NCBI RefSeq assembly: GCF_003416895.1
Contig: NZ_QVIO01000006.1
Coordinates: forward strand, 124,001-188,000
DNA: 64,000 nt
Reading direction: 5' to 3'
Source of the DNA: Duganella sp. BJB476
Lineage (GTDB): Bacteria > Pseudomonadota > Gammaproteobacteria > Burkholderiales > Burkholderiaceae_D
Shown: piece by piece, positions 52,883 to 61,510 of the stretch
How the letters are laid out: every line of letters begins with the position of its first letter
Position numbering within the stretch: position 1 is the stretch's first letter
The notes under the pieces: generated by a model
What the model was told of the DNA's origin: nothing
What the model saw: only the letters and a program-made list of their open reading frames with translations
Database searches by the model: none
Program-made: the position numbers and the translations under genes

Positions 52883-54301
52883 TCAGCCGGCCCGCGCCGG
52901 CGCCCGCTCCTGGCCCTGATCCTGCGCGACCCGCGCCAGCGACAAACGCTGCAGCGCCCAGCTCAACAGCACCGCCGCCACCGTCAGCCCGATCACCAGC
53001 CCGATCCAGAAGCCGGCCGCCGCCATCGGCTGCGCCGGCGCCCACGGCAGCCACTGCGGCGCCAGCCCCAGCCAGCAGCCCAGCGGCAGCGCGAAGCCCC
53101 AGAACGCCAGCAGCTGGATCTGCATCGGCTGGCGCGTGACCTTGTAGCCGCGGATCGCGCACGAAGTCGCCACCTGGGTGGCGTCCGACAGCTGGAACAG
53201 CGCGGCAAACAGCAGCAGCTGCACGCACAGCGCCTGCACCGCCGCGTCCGAGGTGTAGGCCTCGGCGATCTGCTGGCGGAACACCACGATGAACAGCGCC
53301 GACAGCACCGCGCAGGCCAGCGACATCCACACCCCGGTCCACGCCACGAAGCGGGCCCGCGCCGGATTGCCTTCGCCCACCGCCTGGCCGACGCGGGTGA
53401 TCAGCGCGATGCCAAAGCTGAGCGGCACCATGAACACCAGCGAGGAAAAGTTTAGCGCGATCTGGTGGGCGGAAATCTGCACCACGCCGTAGCGCGCGAT
53501 CAGCAGGCTGATGGCGCCGAACGCGCTGACCTCGGCGAAGTAGGTGACGCCGATCGGCAGCCCCAGCCGCAGCATCGAGCGGATCTCCGGCCAGTGCGGC
53601 CACTCCCAGTGGGTGAACGGATAGGTGGCGCGGTAGGCCGGCGCCACGCGCATCCAGCCCAGCATGGCGGCCAGCATCAGCCACATGCACAAGCCGGTCG
53701 CGACCGCGCAGCCGACCCCGCCCAGCTTGGGCAAGCCCCAGTGGCCGAAGATCAGCAGCCAGTTGACCAGCACATTGAAAGCCAGGCCGAGCAGGGCGAT
53801 CAGCATCACCGGCTTGGTCTCATTGATGCTGGTGCTGTAGCCGTACAGCGCACGGTAGGCGGCGAACGGCGGCAGGCCGATGCTGATCACGTGCACGAAC
53901 AGGGTGGCCTGCCGCTGCACATACGGGGTCAGGTACAGATGGTCGAACAGCAGGGTCGCCAGGTTGGCCAGCAGCATGGCCGCCACGCCCACGCCCAGCG
54001 CCTTCCACAACGATTGCCGCACCGCGTGCGGTATGCGCCCCAGCTCGCCGGCGCCGACGTCGTGCGCCACCACGCTGTTAATCGCCATCATGGTGCCGCT
54101 GACGGTGACCAGGATGATCGACCAGATCGACGCCCCCAGCGACACCGCGCCCAGCTCGTCGGCGCTGGCGTGGCCGGTCATCGCCACGTCGGCCACGCCC
54201 ATGCCGACCGTGGCCAGCTGGCCGATCAGCATCGGCCAGGCCAGGCGCCACAGGGCGGCGGTTTCACGGCGGAGATTGGGCAGGGTGAAGGAGTGGGGCA
54301 T
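52883..54301 (-). CDS. MATE family efflux transporter
   Basis: 472 residues with twelve predicted membrane helices in two similar halves. N-half: LAWPMLIGQLATVGMGVADV (TM1-2), MTGHASADELGAVSLGASIW; C-half: RLGLPIGVTYFAEVSAFGAI and RYGVVQISAHQIALN. These match the NorM-type multidrug/sodium antiporters, which export cationic drugs using Na+ or H+. Single gene, no regulator adjacent. The C-terminal tail (QDQGQERAPARAG) is hydrophilic. Confidence 0.93.
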   Translation of the reverse strand: MPHSFTLPNLRRETAALWRLAWPMLIGQLATVGMGVADVAMTGHASADELGAVSLGASIWSIILVTVSGTMMAINSVVAHDVGAGELGRIPHAVRQSLWKALGVGVAAMLLANLATLLFDHLYLTPYVQRQATLFVHVISIGLPPFAAYRALYGYSTSINETKPVMLIALLGLAFNVLVNWLLIFGHWGLPKLGGVGCAVATGLCMWLMLAAMLGWMRVAPAYRATYPFTHWEWPHWPEIRSMLRLGLPIGVTYFAEVSAFGAISLLIARYGVVQISAHQIALNFSSLVFMVPLSFGIALITRVGQAVGEGNPARARFVAWTGVWMSLACAVLSALFIVVFRQQIAEAYTSDAAVQALCVQLLLFAALFQLSDATQVATSCAIRGYKVTRQPMQIQLLAFWGFALPLGCWLGLAPQWLPWAPAQPMAAAGFWIGLVIGLTVAAVLLSWALQRLSLARVAQDQGQERAPARAG

Positions 54302-54480
54302 GCGCGGCGGTCAAGAAAAGGGCGGGCGACAATTCTACCCCGGACCGGCCGGGGCCGCCGCGCTGTATCATTACACTTTCTTGCAATTTAGCCATATTGT
54401 CTTGTCGGCCGAAGCGCTAGCATACGCGTTGTCGGTGCATGGCACTGGCTGATCAACTTTTTACCTGAGCGAGCTTCATC

Positions 54481-55161
54481 ATGAAACCATTCCTGCACCG
54501 TCTGACCCGCGCCGCCCTTTTGCTGGCCGCCGCGCCCCTGCTGGCCGCCAGCGCCGCCCACGCGGGCGAGCTGACGCTGTACACCCATTCCAACTTCGCC
54601 GGCCCGCCGCTGACCCTGCGCGGCACCACGCCCGACCTGGAGCCGCTGGGCTTCAACGACCGCGCCTCGTCGGTGATCGTGCGCTCCGGCACCTGGCAGC
54701 TGTGCGAACACGCCAATTTCCAGGGCCGCTGCATGACGGTCGAGCGCGGCGAGTATCCGGTGCTGGACGGCTTCAACGACGTCATCTCCTCGGTGCGCGA
54801 AGTCAACGGCGGCGGCCGCGACGACCGCGGTGGCCGTGACGATCGCGACGATCGCGGCGGCCGCCGTGGCGACCGCGACCGCGACGACGACCGCGGCTAC
54901 GGCCAGCGCCGCGAAGCCATCGTGCTGTTTTCCAAGTCGCGCTTCGGCGGCGCCCGGCTGGAGCTGCACAACAACGAAGTGCGCACCCTGGACCGCTACG
55001 ACTTCAACGACCAGGCCGGTTCCGTCATCGTCAACGAAGGCCGCTGGGAACTGTGCGAGCACGCCGACTTCGGTGGCCGCTGCATCGTGCTCGAGCCGGG
55101 CCGCTACGAGTTCCTGGACGACATGAACAACCGCATTTCCTCGCTGCGCCGGGTGCGCTGA
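54481..55161 (+). CDS. Exported double beta/gamma-crystallin-like protein
   Basis: 226 residues; signal peptide about 1-28 (AASAAHA). Two beta/gamma-crystallin domains: residues ~29-108 (GELTLYTHSNFAGPPLTLRG, LCEHANFQGRCMTVERGEYP, NDVISSVREV) and ~146-226 (AIVLFSKSRFGGARLELHNN, LCEHADFGGRCIVLEPGRYE, NNRISSLRRV). Between them is a 35-residue linker of Asp/Arg/Gly, strongly charged and probably disordered. Microbial beta/gamma domains often bind calcium at N/D-x-x-S-S motifs, here NDRASSVIV and NDVISSVRE-type. Each domain has two cysteines. Lies beside a single-domain paralog. Confidence 0.85.
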   Translation: MKPFLHRLTRAALLLAAAPLLAASAAHAGELTLYTHSNFAGPPLTLRGTTPDLEPLGFNDRASSVIVRSGTWQLCEHANFQGRCMTVERGEYPVLDGFNDVISSVREVNGGGRDDRGGRDDRDDRGGRRGDRDRDDDRGYGQRREAIVLFSKSRFGGARLELHNNEVRTLDRYDFNDQAGSVIVNEGRWELCEHADFGGRCIVLEPGRYEFLDDMNNRISSLRRVR

Positions 55162-55210
55162 GCGGCATGCGCTATCATGCAGGCCACCGCCCCGACCTGG
55201 AGACCCGGCC

Positions 55211-55546
55211 ATGAATCGACTACTGTGCGTCATCCTGCTGGGCGCCGCCGCGGCGGCGCAGGCGGGCGACATCACGCTCTACACGCGTGAGCATTTCGGC
55301 GGCCCGGCCCTGCAGCTGCACGGCTCGGAGCCCGACCTCGACAAGCTGGGCTTCAACGACAAGACCTCCAGCGTGATCGTGCACAACGGCACCTGGGAGG
55401 TCTGCGAGAACAAGCACTACAAGGGGCGTTGCCTGGTGCTGGAAAAGGGCGAGTACGCCGAACTGAAGAATTTCAACGACATGATGTCGTCGGTGCGGGA
55501 GGTCGAAGCCAGGCCGGCCGCCAAGGACAAACGCGAGCACAAGTGA
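55211..55546 (+). CDS. Exported single-domain beta/gamma-crystallin-like protein
   Basis: 111 residues; signal peptide about 1-18 (AAAAAQA). One beta/gamma-crystallin domain: DITLYTREHFGGPALQLHG, LGFNDKTSSVIVHNGTWEVC, ENKHYKGRCLVLEKGEYAEL, NDMMSSVREV. Basic tail PAAKDKREHK. Clearly a paralog of the upstream two-domain protein, starting 50 bases after its stop, so probably one transcript and a local duplication. Confidence 0.85.
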   Translation: MNRLLCVILLGAAAAAQAGDITLYTREHFGGPALQLHGSEPDLDKLGFNDKTSSVIVHNGTWEVCENKHYKGRCLVLEKGEYAELKNFNDMMSSVREVEARPAAKDKREHK

Positions 55547-55613
55547 AGCAACGCACGCCGCCCGCGTCCAATCGGCGCTAGACTGTGGCACATGCATGAC
55601 GGGAGCGCGCAAC

Positions 55614-56552
55614 GTGGAATACAAGGATTACTACCAGACCCTGGGCGTGGCCAAGACGGCCAGCGAGGATGACATCAAGAAAGCCTACCGCAAGCTGGTC
55701 CGGAAATACCATCCGGACGTCAGCAAGGAGGCCGACGCCCAGCACAAGACCCAGGAACTGAACGAGGCCTACGGCGTGCTGGGCGACGCCGAAAAGCGCG
55801 CCGCCTACGACGAGCTCGGACGCGGCCACCAATACCGCGCCGGCCAGGAATTCCGTCCGCCGCCGGACTGGGGCCGCGGCTTCGGCAACGGCGGCGCCGG
55901 CGCGGGCGGCTTCGGCGGCGACCCCATGGGCAGCGACTTCTTTGCCGACCTGTTCGCCAACCTGGGCGGCGGCGGCCGCCGGCGCCAGGCGCCGCCCAAG
56001 CGCGGCGAGGACAGCCACGCCAGCATCACCATCGACCTGGCCGACAGCTACCACGGCGCCACCCGCACCATCGGCCTGACCGTGGCCGAGCGCGACGCCC
56101 AGGACCGCATCGTCACGCGCGAGCGCAACCTCAGCGTCAACATTCCGAAAGGCGTGACGGCCGGCCAGCAACTGCGGCTGTCGGGCCAGGGCCAGCCGGG
56201 CGCGGCCGGGCCGGGCGACCTGTACCTGGAAATCCAGTTCCGCCCCAACGCCCGCTACCGCATCGACGGCCGCGACGTCTACGAAACGGTGCCGGTGGCG
56301 CCGTGGGAGCTGGCGCTGGGCGGCGAGATCGACGTCGCCACGCCGTCCGGCAAGGTCACCGTCACGGTGCCGGCCGCCTCGCAGAGCGGCCGCAAGCTGC
56401 GCCTGCGCGGGCGCGGCATCCCCGGCAAGGAGGCCGGCGATCTGTACCTGCTGCTGGAGGTGGTGCTGCCGCCGGCCAGCAGCGACAAGGCACGCGAACT
56501 GTATCAAACCATGGCGCGCGAACTGGCGTTCAACCCGCGCGCGGGAGGATGA
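55614..56552 (+). CDS. cbpA: DnaJ-type co-chaperone CbpA
   Basis: 312 residues starting at GTG 55614, chosen because CbpA proteins begin ME(Y/F)KDYY and GGGAG lies about ten bases before; an ATG at 55596 adds six residues with no Shine-Dalgarno. J domain 1-70 with the HPD motif in YHPDVSKEAD, then a Gly-rich linker, and two C-terminal beta domains (ITIDLADSYHGATRTIGLTV, LRLSGQGQPG, and later LRLRGRGIPGK). No zinc-finger. Stimulates DnaK ATPase and binds curved DNA in E. coli. cbpM follows three bases later. Confidence 0.95.
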   Translation: MEYKDYYQTLGVAKTASEDDIKKAYRKLVRKYHPDVSKEADAQHKTQELNEAYGVLGDAEKRAAYDELGRGHQYRAGQEFRPPPDWGRGFGNGGAGAGGFGGDPMGSDFFADLFANLGGGGRRRQAPPKRGEDSHASITIDLADSYHGATRTIGLTVAERDAQDRIVTRERNLSVNIPKGVTAGQQLRLSGQGQPGAAGPGDLYLEIQFRPNARYRIDGRDVYETVPVAPWELALGGEIDVATPSGKVTVTVPAASQSGRKLRLRGRGIPGKEAGDLYLLLEVVLPPASSDKARELYQTMARELAFNPRAGG

Positions 56553-56555
56553 GCG

Positions 56556-56864
56556 ATGGGACAGGCTATTTTGAACCCGGTGCTGGTCGATGAGGCCGCG
56601 CTGACGGTGGCGGAACTGGCGCAAGCCTGCGCCGTCGAGCCGGACTGGGTGGTGCAGCGGGTGCGCACCGGCATCCTGCTCGACTGCGCCGACGGCGACG
56701 ATGTCGCCTGGCGCTTCACCAGCGCCGACCTGGTGCGCGCGCGCCGGCTGTGCCAGGTCGAGCGCGACTTCGACGCCAACGACGACGTCGCCGCGCTGGT
56801 GGTCGATCTGTCGGAAGAAATCCGCCGCCTGCGCGGCAAGCTCAGCGCCGCCGGAGTGAAATAG
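56556..56864 (+). CDS. cbpM: Chaperone modulator CbpM
   Basis: 102 residues. MerR-like small protein that binds the J domain of CbpA and inhibits it. Shows VDEAALTVAELAQACAVEPD, WVVQRVRTGILL, and DLVRARRLCQVERDFDANDD, VVDLSEEIRRLRGKLS. Follows cbpA in the same transcript, as expected. Its end overlaps the convergent LysR gene by 23 bases. Confidence 0.92.
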   Translation: MGQAILNPVLVDEAALTVAELAQACAVEPDWVVQRVRTGILLDCADGDDVAWRFTSADLVRARRLCQVERDFDANDDVAALVVDLSEEIRRLRGKLSAAGVK

Positions 56865-57945
56865 GCGAGGGCGCCGCCAAGCCGGGCGGGACCTCGGCGA
56901 TCGGCGGCGCGGGTTTCGTCTTGCCTTTCGGCTCGCCCTTGGGCTTGGCAGCCTCGGACTGATCGCTGAGGCGGTGGTACATATGGCTGACGCCCGGATC
57001 GCCGGCCACCGGCACCGGCCGCATGTCGTGGTTGGGCAGCGGCGCGCCGGGCTGCTCCAGCTCGAGGAACTGCTGCATCAGCCAGCGCGTGGCCGGCCCC
57101 GGCTCCTCGTCGCCGCGCCGTATCACGTACAGCGGGAAGCTGAAGGCGCTGCCCTCGCTGATGTGCAGCTGCACCAGCCGTCCCGCATCCAGGTCCCACT
57201 GCACGAACTCGACCGGCATATTGCCCCAGCCGATGCCGCTGCGCAGCAGCGCGTGCTTGGAGCTGAGGTCGCCCAGCCGCCAGTCGCGCAGCGCCAGCAC
57301 GCCGAAATCCTGGCCCTTGGTCAACGTGCTGCGGTCGGTCAGCACCAGCTGGGTGTGCTCGCGCAGCACCGTGCTGGGGATGATGCCCTCGATCTGCGCC
57401 AGCGGATGCTCGGGCGCGGCCACCGGCACCATGGTCACGAAGCCGCAGCTCTGGCGCTCGATGGTGTCCGGCGTGCCCGGCATCCAGCCGCTGATGCCGA
57501 TGTGGCACTCCTGCTCCAGCACCAGCTGGGTGACGGCGCCCAGCGCCTCGGTGCGCAGGCGCATCGCCACGGTCGGGAATTCCTTCTGGAAGGCGTGCAG
57601 GATGCGCACCAGCTTGCAGGTCGAGAACATCACGTCGACCACCACCGACACCTCGGCCTCCAGCCCGGCCGACAGCGCCTTGGCGCGGGCCCGCATGCCG
57701 TCCACCTTGAGCGACACCGCGCGGGCGTCGGCCAGCAGCGCCTTGCCGGCCTCGGTCAGCACCGGCTTGCGCTTGCTGCGGTCGAGCAGCGCGATATTGA
57801 GCTGCTCCTCCAGGTTGGCGATGGTGTAGCTGATCACCGACTGCGTGCGGTGCAGCGCGCGCGCCGCGTGGGCGAAACCGCCATGGTCGATGACGGCGAT
57901 GAACACGCGCAGCTGGTCGAGGGAGGGAAGGCCGGGATCGCGCAT
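56842..57945 (-). CDS. LysR-family regulator with a long C-terminal tail, divergent from azoR
   Basis: 367 residues. N-terminal wHTH: SLDQLRVFIAVIDHGGFAHA, ALHRTQSVISYTIANLEEQ, RSKRKPVLTEAGKAL. The effector domain follows (~90-300). After about residue 310 there is a Lys/Pro-rich tail of some 50 residues (SEAAKPKGEPKGKTKPAPP) that typical ~300-residue LysR proteins lack. It shares a 141-bp intergenic region with azoR and likely controls it in response to a quinone or azo/nitro compound. The tail overlaps the cbpM end. Confidence 0.88.
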   Translation of the reverse strand: MRDPGLPSLDQLRVFIAVIDHGGFAHAARALHRTQSVISYTIANLEEQLNIALLDRSKRKPVLTEAGKALLADARAVSLKVDGMRARAKALSAGLEAEVSVVVDVMFSTCKLVRILHAFQKEFPTVAMRLRTEALGAVTQLVLEQECHIGISGWMPGTPDTIERQSCGFVTMVPVAAPEHPLAQIEGIIPSTVLREHTQLVLTDRSTLTKGQDFGVLALRDWRLGDLSSKHALLRSGIGWGNMPVEFVQWDLDAGRLVQLHISEGSAFSFPLYVIRRGDEEPGPATRWLMQQFLELEQPGAPLPNHDMRPVPVAGDPGVSHMYHRLSDQSEAAKPKGEPKGKTKPAPPIAEVPPGLAAPSPISLRRR

Positions 57946-57990
57946 ACAGCACCTTGTTGAGAGATTGATATCGAAAGAATTTATCTAATA

Positions 57991-58030
57991 TATCGATAGG
58001 TAGGATTTAAATTTACCTAGTTTCATCGAT
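57991..58030. promoter_or_regulatory. LysR-type operator between lysR and azoR
   Basis: TAGGTA (57997-58002), 11 bases, TACCTA (58014-58019) forms a T-N11-A dyad; it is nested inside outer ATCGAT copies at 57992-57997 and 58025-58030. AT-rich, in the divergent promoter region, as expected for a LysR-controlled pair. Confidence 0.6.
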
Positions 58031-58086
58031 ATTAAACTCGTTCTATGATGAATGCAATCCCTCCCCACCCGAAAGGAAACAGCATC

Positions 58087-58698
58087 ATGGCAACCGTACT
58101 CCACATCAACAGCAGTGTTCGTCAAAGCGGCTCCCTGTCGCGCCAGCTCGGCGGCGAGTTCGTCGCAAAATGGCAGGCGGCCAACCCGTCCGGCACCGTC
58201 GTCACCCGCGACCTGGCTTCCAGCCCGGTGCCGCACCTGACCGAACAGATGATGGGCGCCTACTTCACCCCGGCCGAGCAGCGCAACGCCGACCAGGCCC
58301 ACACCATCAAGACCTCGGACACGCTGGTCGACGAACTGCTGGCCGCCGACACCATCGTCATCGGCGCGCCGATGTACAACTTCTCCGTGACCTCCGGCCT
58401 GAAGGCCTGGATCGACCACGTGGCGCGCGCCGGCCGCACCTTCAAGTACGGCGCCAACGGCCCTGAAGGCCTGGTCCACGGCAAGAAAGTCATCGTGTTC
58501 GTCGCCAGCGGCGGCGTCTACAGCGAAGGCCCTGCCGCCGCCTACGACCACGTCACCACCTACCTGCGCTCGGTGCTGGGCTTCCTGGGCATGACCGACG
58601 TCACCTTCGTGGTCGCCGAAGGCGTGGCCATGGGCGAAGAAGCGGTGGCCGCCGCCGTCGCCAAGGGCCGCTCGAAGATCGAAGCGATCGCCGCCTAA
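58087..58698 (+). CDS. azoR: FMN-dependent NADH azoreductase
   Basis: 203 residues, normal length. Flavodoxin-like fold: TVLHINSSVRQSGSLSRQL at the FMN phosphate loop, then IVIGAPMYNFSVTSGLKAWI with the conserved MYNF segment, and FVASGGVYSEGP. Reduces azo dyes, quinones and some nitroaromatics with NADH. ATG 58087 with AAGGAAACAG upstream. Divergent from the LysR gene. Confidence 0.95.
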   Translation: MATVLHINSSVRQSGSLSRQLGGEFVAKWQAANPSGTVVTRDLASSPVPHLTEQMMGAYFTPAEQRNADQAHTIKTSDTLVDELLAADTIVIGAPMYNFSVTSGLKAWIDHVARAGRTFKYGANGPEGLVHGKKVIVFVASGGVYSEGPAAAYDHVTTYLRSVLGFLGMTDVTFVVAEGVAMGEEAVAAAVAKGRSKIEAIAA

Positions 58699-58715
58699 GC
58701 GCAGTCCCCGCAATG

Positions 58716-58753
58716 AAAAACTCCCTGCCGGCGGCTGCCGGCAGGGAGTTTTT
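58716..58753. terminator. Bidirectional terminator, azoR / DUF3455
   Basis: 17-bp stem including A5 and T5: AAAAACTCCCTGCCGGC, loop GGCT, then its complement. Confidence 0.92.
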
Positions 58754-58772
58754 TTGCGTCGGGCGCGGCCGT

Positions 58773-59303
58773 TCAGCCGGGCACGTAGAAGCGGTACAGC
58801 GCCTTGTACGGCACCCGCGCTTCCTTGCCCAGTTCGGCCGTGGTGCAGCCGCCGGCCGGCGCCTTGCCCGCTTCGGTCGCCAGCCTCTGCACGTAGCTGA
58901 CGCGGCCGAACGTGCCGTCGCCGCTGGCCGACTTGGCCGTCAGCAGCAGCCACGGGATCGCCTGGCCGGCCGGATCGTCCTGTTTGGCCTTGACTTCGCC
59001 GACCACCTTGCTGCCATCGAGGCCCTCCCAGGTCGGGCCGGCGTAGTGCTTGCCGAGGCTGGCGCCGGCGGCGTCGAACAGCGCCGCCTCGGGCGCCTTG
59101 AACACCCATTCCGCCTGGGCCGGACCGGCCTTGGCGGCGCTGCAGACATAGATCTGCACGCCTGTGGCGTTGGCCGCCAGCGACAGCTTGTGGCCGGCGG
59201 GCGCTTGCAGCGCGTCCGGCACCGTCACCGGCGGGAAGCCGGCGCTGGCGCAAGCGGACAGCGTGGCCGCCAGCGCGGCGGCGGAGAGCAGGCGAGTGTG
59301 CAT
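58773..59303 (-). CDS. DUF3455 exported protein
   Basis: 176 residues. Lipoprotein-like signal: AALAATLSAC with Cys at about residue 18, so it may be lipid-anchored, then a mature domain LSLAANATGVQIYVCSAAKA, WVFKAPEAALFDAAGAS, GKHYAGPTWEGLDGSKVVGE, and RVPYKALYRFYVPG. These match DUF3455. Function unknown. Three cysteines lie in the mature part. Monocistronic and convergent with azoR. Confidence 0.82.
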   Translation of the reverse strand: MHTRLLSAAALAATLSACASAGFPPVTVPDALQAPAGHKLSLAANATGVQIYVCSAAKAGPAQAEWVFKAPEAALFDAAGASLGKHYAGPTWEGLDGSKVVGEVKAKQDDPAGQAIPWLLLTAKSASGDGTFGRVSYVQRLATEAGKAPAGGCTTAELGKEARVPYKALYRFYVPG

Positions 59304-59428
59304 ATGGTTTCCTCCATGTTATTGAAAAGGCATTTTACGCAAATTCGTGCGGCTTGGCCGATAATCCTCACCGTCGGCCCGCGCTATCGGGCAAAATCAT
59401 ATACAGTTAAGCAAGCATCGGAGCTCAT

Positions 59429-60319
59429 ATGAAACGCAACCTGCATCTGCTGATCATCGATCCGCAAAACGATTTTTGCGATCTGCCGGACAGCCACCTG
59501 CCGCTCGACCCGGCTACTCGCGCGCCACATGCGCCGGCGTTGCCGGTGCTCGGCGCCCACCAGGACATGCTGCGCCTGGCCGGCCTGATCAACCGCGGCC
59601 GCGCCGGCCTGACCGCCATCAGCATCACGCTCGATTCGCACCACCGCTTCGACATCGCCCACCCGACCTTCTGGATCGCCCGCGACGGCGCGCCGGTGGC
59701 GCCGTTCACGCAGATCAGCGCGGCCGACGTGCGCGCCGAACGCTTCCTGCCGCGCCATGCCGGCGCCTTGCCGCTGGCGCTGAACTACCTCGATAAACTG
59801 GAGGCGGCGGGCCGCTACCGGCTGATGGTGTGGCCGGTGCACTGCGAGATCGGCACCTGGGGCCACAACGTCCACGACCATGTGCGCGCCGCCTACGGCG
59901 CCTGGGAGGAAGCCTCGCTGGGCATCGTCGCCAAGCTGGCCAAGGGCTCGAACCCGTGGACCGAACACTATTCCGCCGTGATGGCCGAGGTGCCGGACGC
60001 CGACGACCCGGACACCCAGCTCAACACCAAGTTCATCGCCTCGCTGGCTGAGGCCGACCAGGTCTACATCGCCGGCGAGGCCGGCAGCCATTGCGTCAAG
60101 GCCACGGTCGAGCACATCGTCGAGCACTTCGGCGGCCAGCCCCTGTCCAAGCTGGTGCTGCTGACCGACTGCATCAGCCCCGTGACCGGCTTCGAGCCGC
60201 AATACCAGGCCTTCCTGCAAGCGATGCAGGCGCGCGGCGTGCAGCTGCGGCAGGCGGCCGACGTGCTGCCCGAACTTCTGGCCAACGCCGGCCGCCCACT
60301 GGGAGCGGACCCCGCATGA
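59429..60319 (+). CDS. Nicotinamidase-like cysteine hydrolase
   Basis: 296 residues of the isochorismatase/nicotinamidase fold. Catalytic Asp in LLIIDPQNDFCDL, metal-binding pattern DSHHRFDIAHPTFW, catalytic Cys in IAGEAGSHCVKATVEHI. It is longer than PncA (~210); the insertions lie around residues 20-45 and 120-190. Its stop overlaps the nicotinate phosphoribosyltransferase start (ATGA), which strongly supports nicotinamide to nicotinate conversion in NAD salvage. GGAGCTCAT before the ATG. Confidence 0.88.
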   Translation: MKRNLHLLIIDPQNDFCDLPDSHLPLDPATRAPHAPALPVLGAHQDMLRLAGLINRGRAGLTAISITLDSHHRFDIAHPTFWIARDGAPVAPFTQISAADVRAERFLPRHAGALPLALNYLDKLEAAGRYRLMVWPVHCEIGTWGHNVHDHVRAAYGAWEEASLGIVAKLAKGSNPWTEHYSAVMAEVPDADDPDTQLNTKFIASLAEADQVYIAGEAGSHCVKATVEHIVEHFGGQPLSKLVLLTDCISPVTGFEPQYQAFLQAMQARGVQLRQAADVLPELLANAGRPLGADPA

Positions 60320-61509
60320 ACCAACCCATCGTCCGCAGCCTGCTGGAGACCGATTTATACAAGTTCACCATGTGGCAGGCGCTGTTGCACGGCCATCCGA
60401 ACTCGCACACCGAGTACGAGTTCGTCTGCCGCAACGCCACCGCCTATCCGCTGACCGAGCTGCTGCCCGACATCGAACGCGAACTCGACCACTTGTGCTC
60501 GATGAGCTTTCGCGACGACGAGCTGAACTACCTGCGCTCGCTGCGCTACATCAAGAGCGATTTCGTCGACTTCCTCACCGTGTTCCGCTTCCAGCGCAAG
60601 TTCATCGAGGTGCGCGCCGACGGCGCCACGCTGGTGATCCACGCCAGCGGCCCGCAGGTGCACGTGATGGGCTTCGAGATCTATGTGCTGTACATCGTCA
60701 ACGAGCTGTACTTCCGCCGCTTCGACGGCGCCGCCGCGCTGGCGGAGGGACGCGCGCGCCTGAGCGCCAAGATCGCCGCGCTGCAGGCCTTCGGCGCCGA
60801 GCCGGCCAAACGCCATCCCTTTGAATTCTCCGACTTCGGCACCCGCCGCCGCTACTCGGCCGCCTGGCACGACGAAGTGGTGCAGCGGTTGGCGCGCGAA
60901 GTGCCGCAATACTTCAAGGGCACCTCCAACGTCTACCAGGCGATGCAGTTCGGCCTGGTGCCGATCGGCACCATGGCGCACGAATACATGCAATCGTTCC
61001 AGGCCTTCGGCGTGCGCCTGCGCGACTTCCAGAAAGCCTCGCTGGAAGCGTGGGTGCAGGAATACCGGGGCGACCTCGGCGTCGCCCTGACCGACGTGGT
61101 CGGCATGGACGCCTTCCTCGACGACTTCGACCTGTACTTCGCCAAGCTGTTCGACGGCCTGCGCCACGACTCCGGCGACCCGGTGGTGTGGGGCGAAAAG
61201 GCGCTGGCCCACTACGCCGCGCTGCGGGTCGACGCCAAGACCAAGCGGCTGGTGTTTTCGGACGGCCTGAAGCTCGACACCGCGTTCGCGCTGTACCGCC
61301 ACTTCGCCGACCGCATCATGACCGGCTTCGGCATCGGCACCCACCTGACCAACGACGTCGGCCTGACGCCGCTGAACATCGTCATGAAGCTGGTGTGCTG
61401 CAACGGTCAGTCGGTGGCCAAGCTGTCCGACTCGCCGGGCAAGACGCTGTGCAAGGACGAGACCTTCCTGGCCTATCTGCGGCAAGTGTTCAACCACCCG
61501 GCGGCCTGA
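60316..61509 (+). CDS. pncB: Nicotinate phosphoribosyltransferase
   Basis: 397 residues, the expected size. Converts nicotinate plus PRPP to nicotinate mononucleotide in the Preiss-Handler pathway. Motifs: LLETDLYKFTMWQALL at the start, FSDFGTRRRYS, TSNVYQAMQFGLVPIGTMAHEYMQS-type region with the phosphorylatable His (quoted short), GLRHDSGDPVVWGEKA, and GFGIGTHLTNDVG. Coupled to the upstream hydrolase by ATGA overlap, so the two make a two-step salvage unit. Confidence 0.96.
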   Translation: MNQPIVRSLLETDLYKFTMWQALLHGHPNSHTEYEFVCRNATAYPLTELLPDIERELDHLCSMSFRDDELNYLRSLRYIKSDFVDFLTVFRFQRKFIEVRADGATLVIHASGPQVHVMGFEIYVLYIVNELYFRRFDGAAALAEGRARLSAKIAALQAFGAEPAKRHPFEFSDFGTRRRYSAAWHDEVVQRLAREVPQYFKGTSNVYQAMQFGLVPIGTMAHEYMQSFQAFGVRLRDFQKASLEAWVQEYRGDLGVALTDVVGMDAFLDDFDLYFAKLFDGLRHDSGDPVVWGEKALAHYAALRVDAKTKRLVFSDGLKLDTAFALYRHFADRIMTGFGIGTHLTNDVGLTPLNIVMKLVCCNGQSVAKLSDSPGKTLCKDETFLAYLRQVFNHPAA

Positions 61510-61510
61510 C

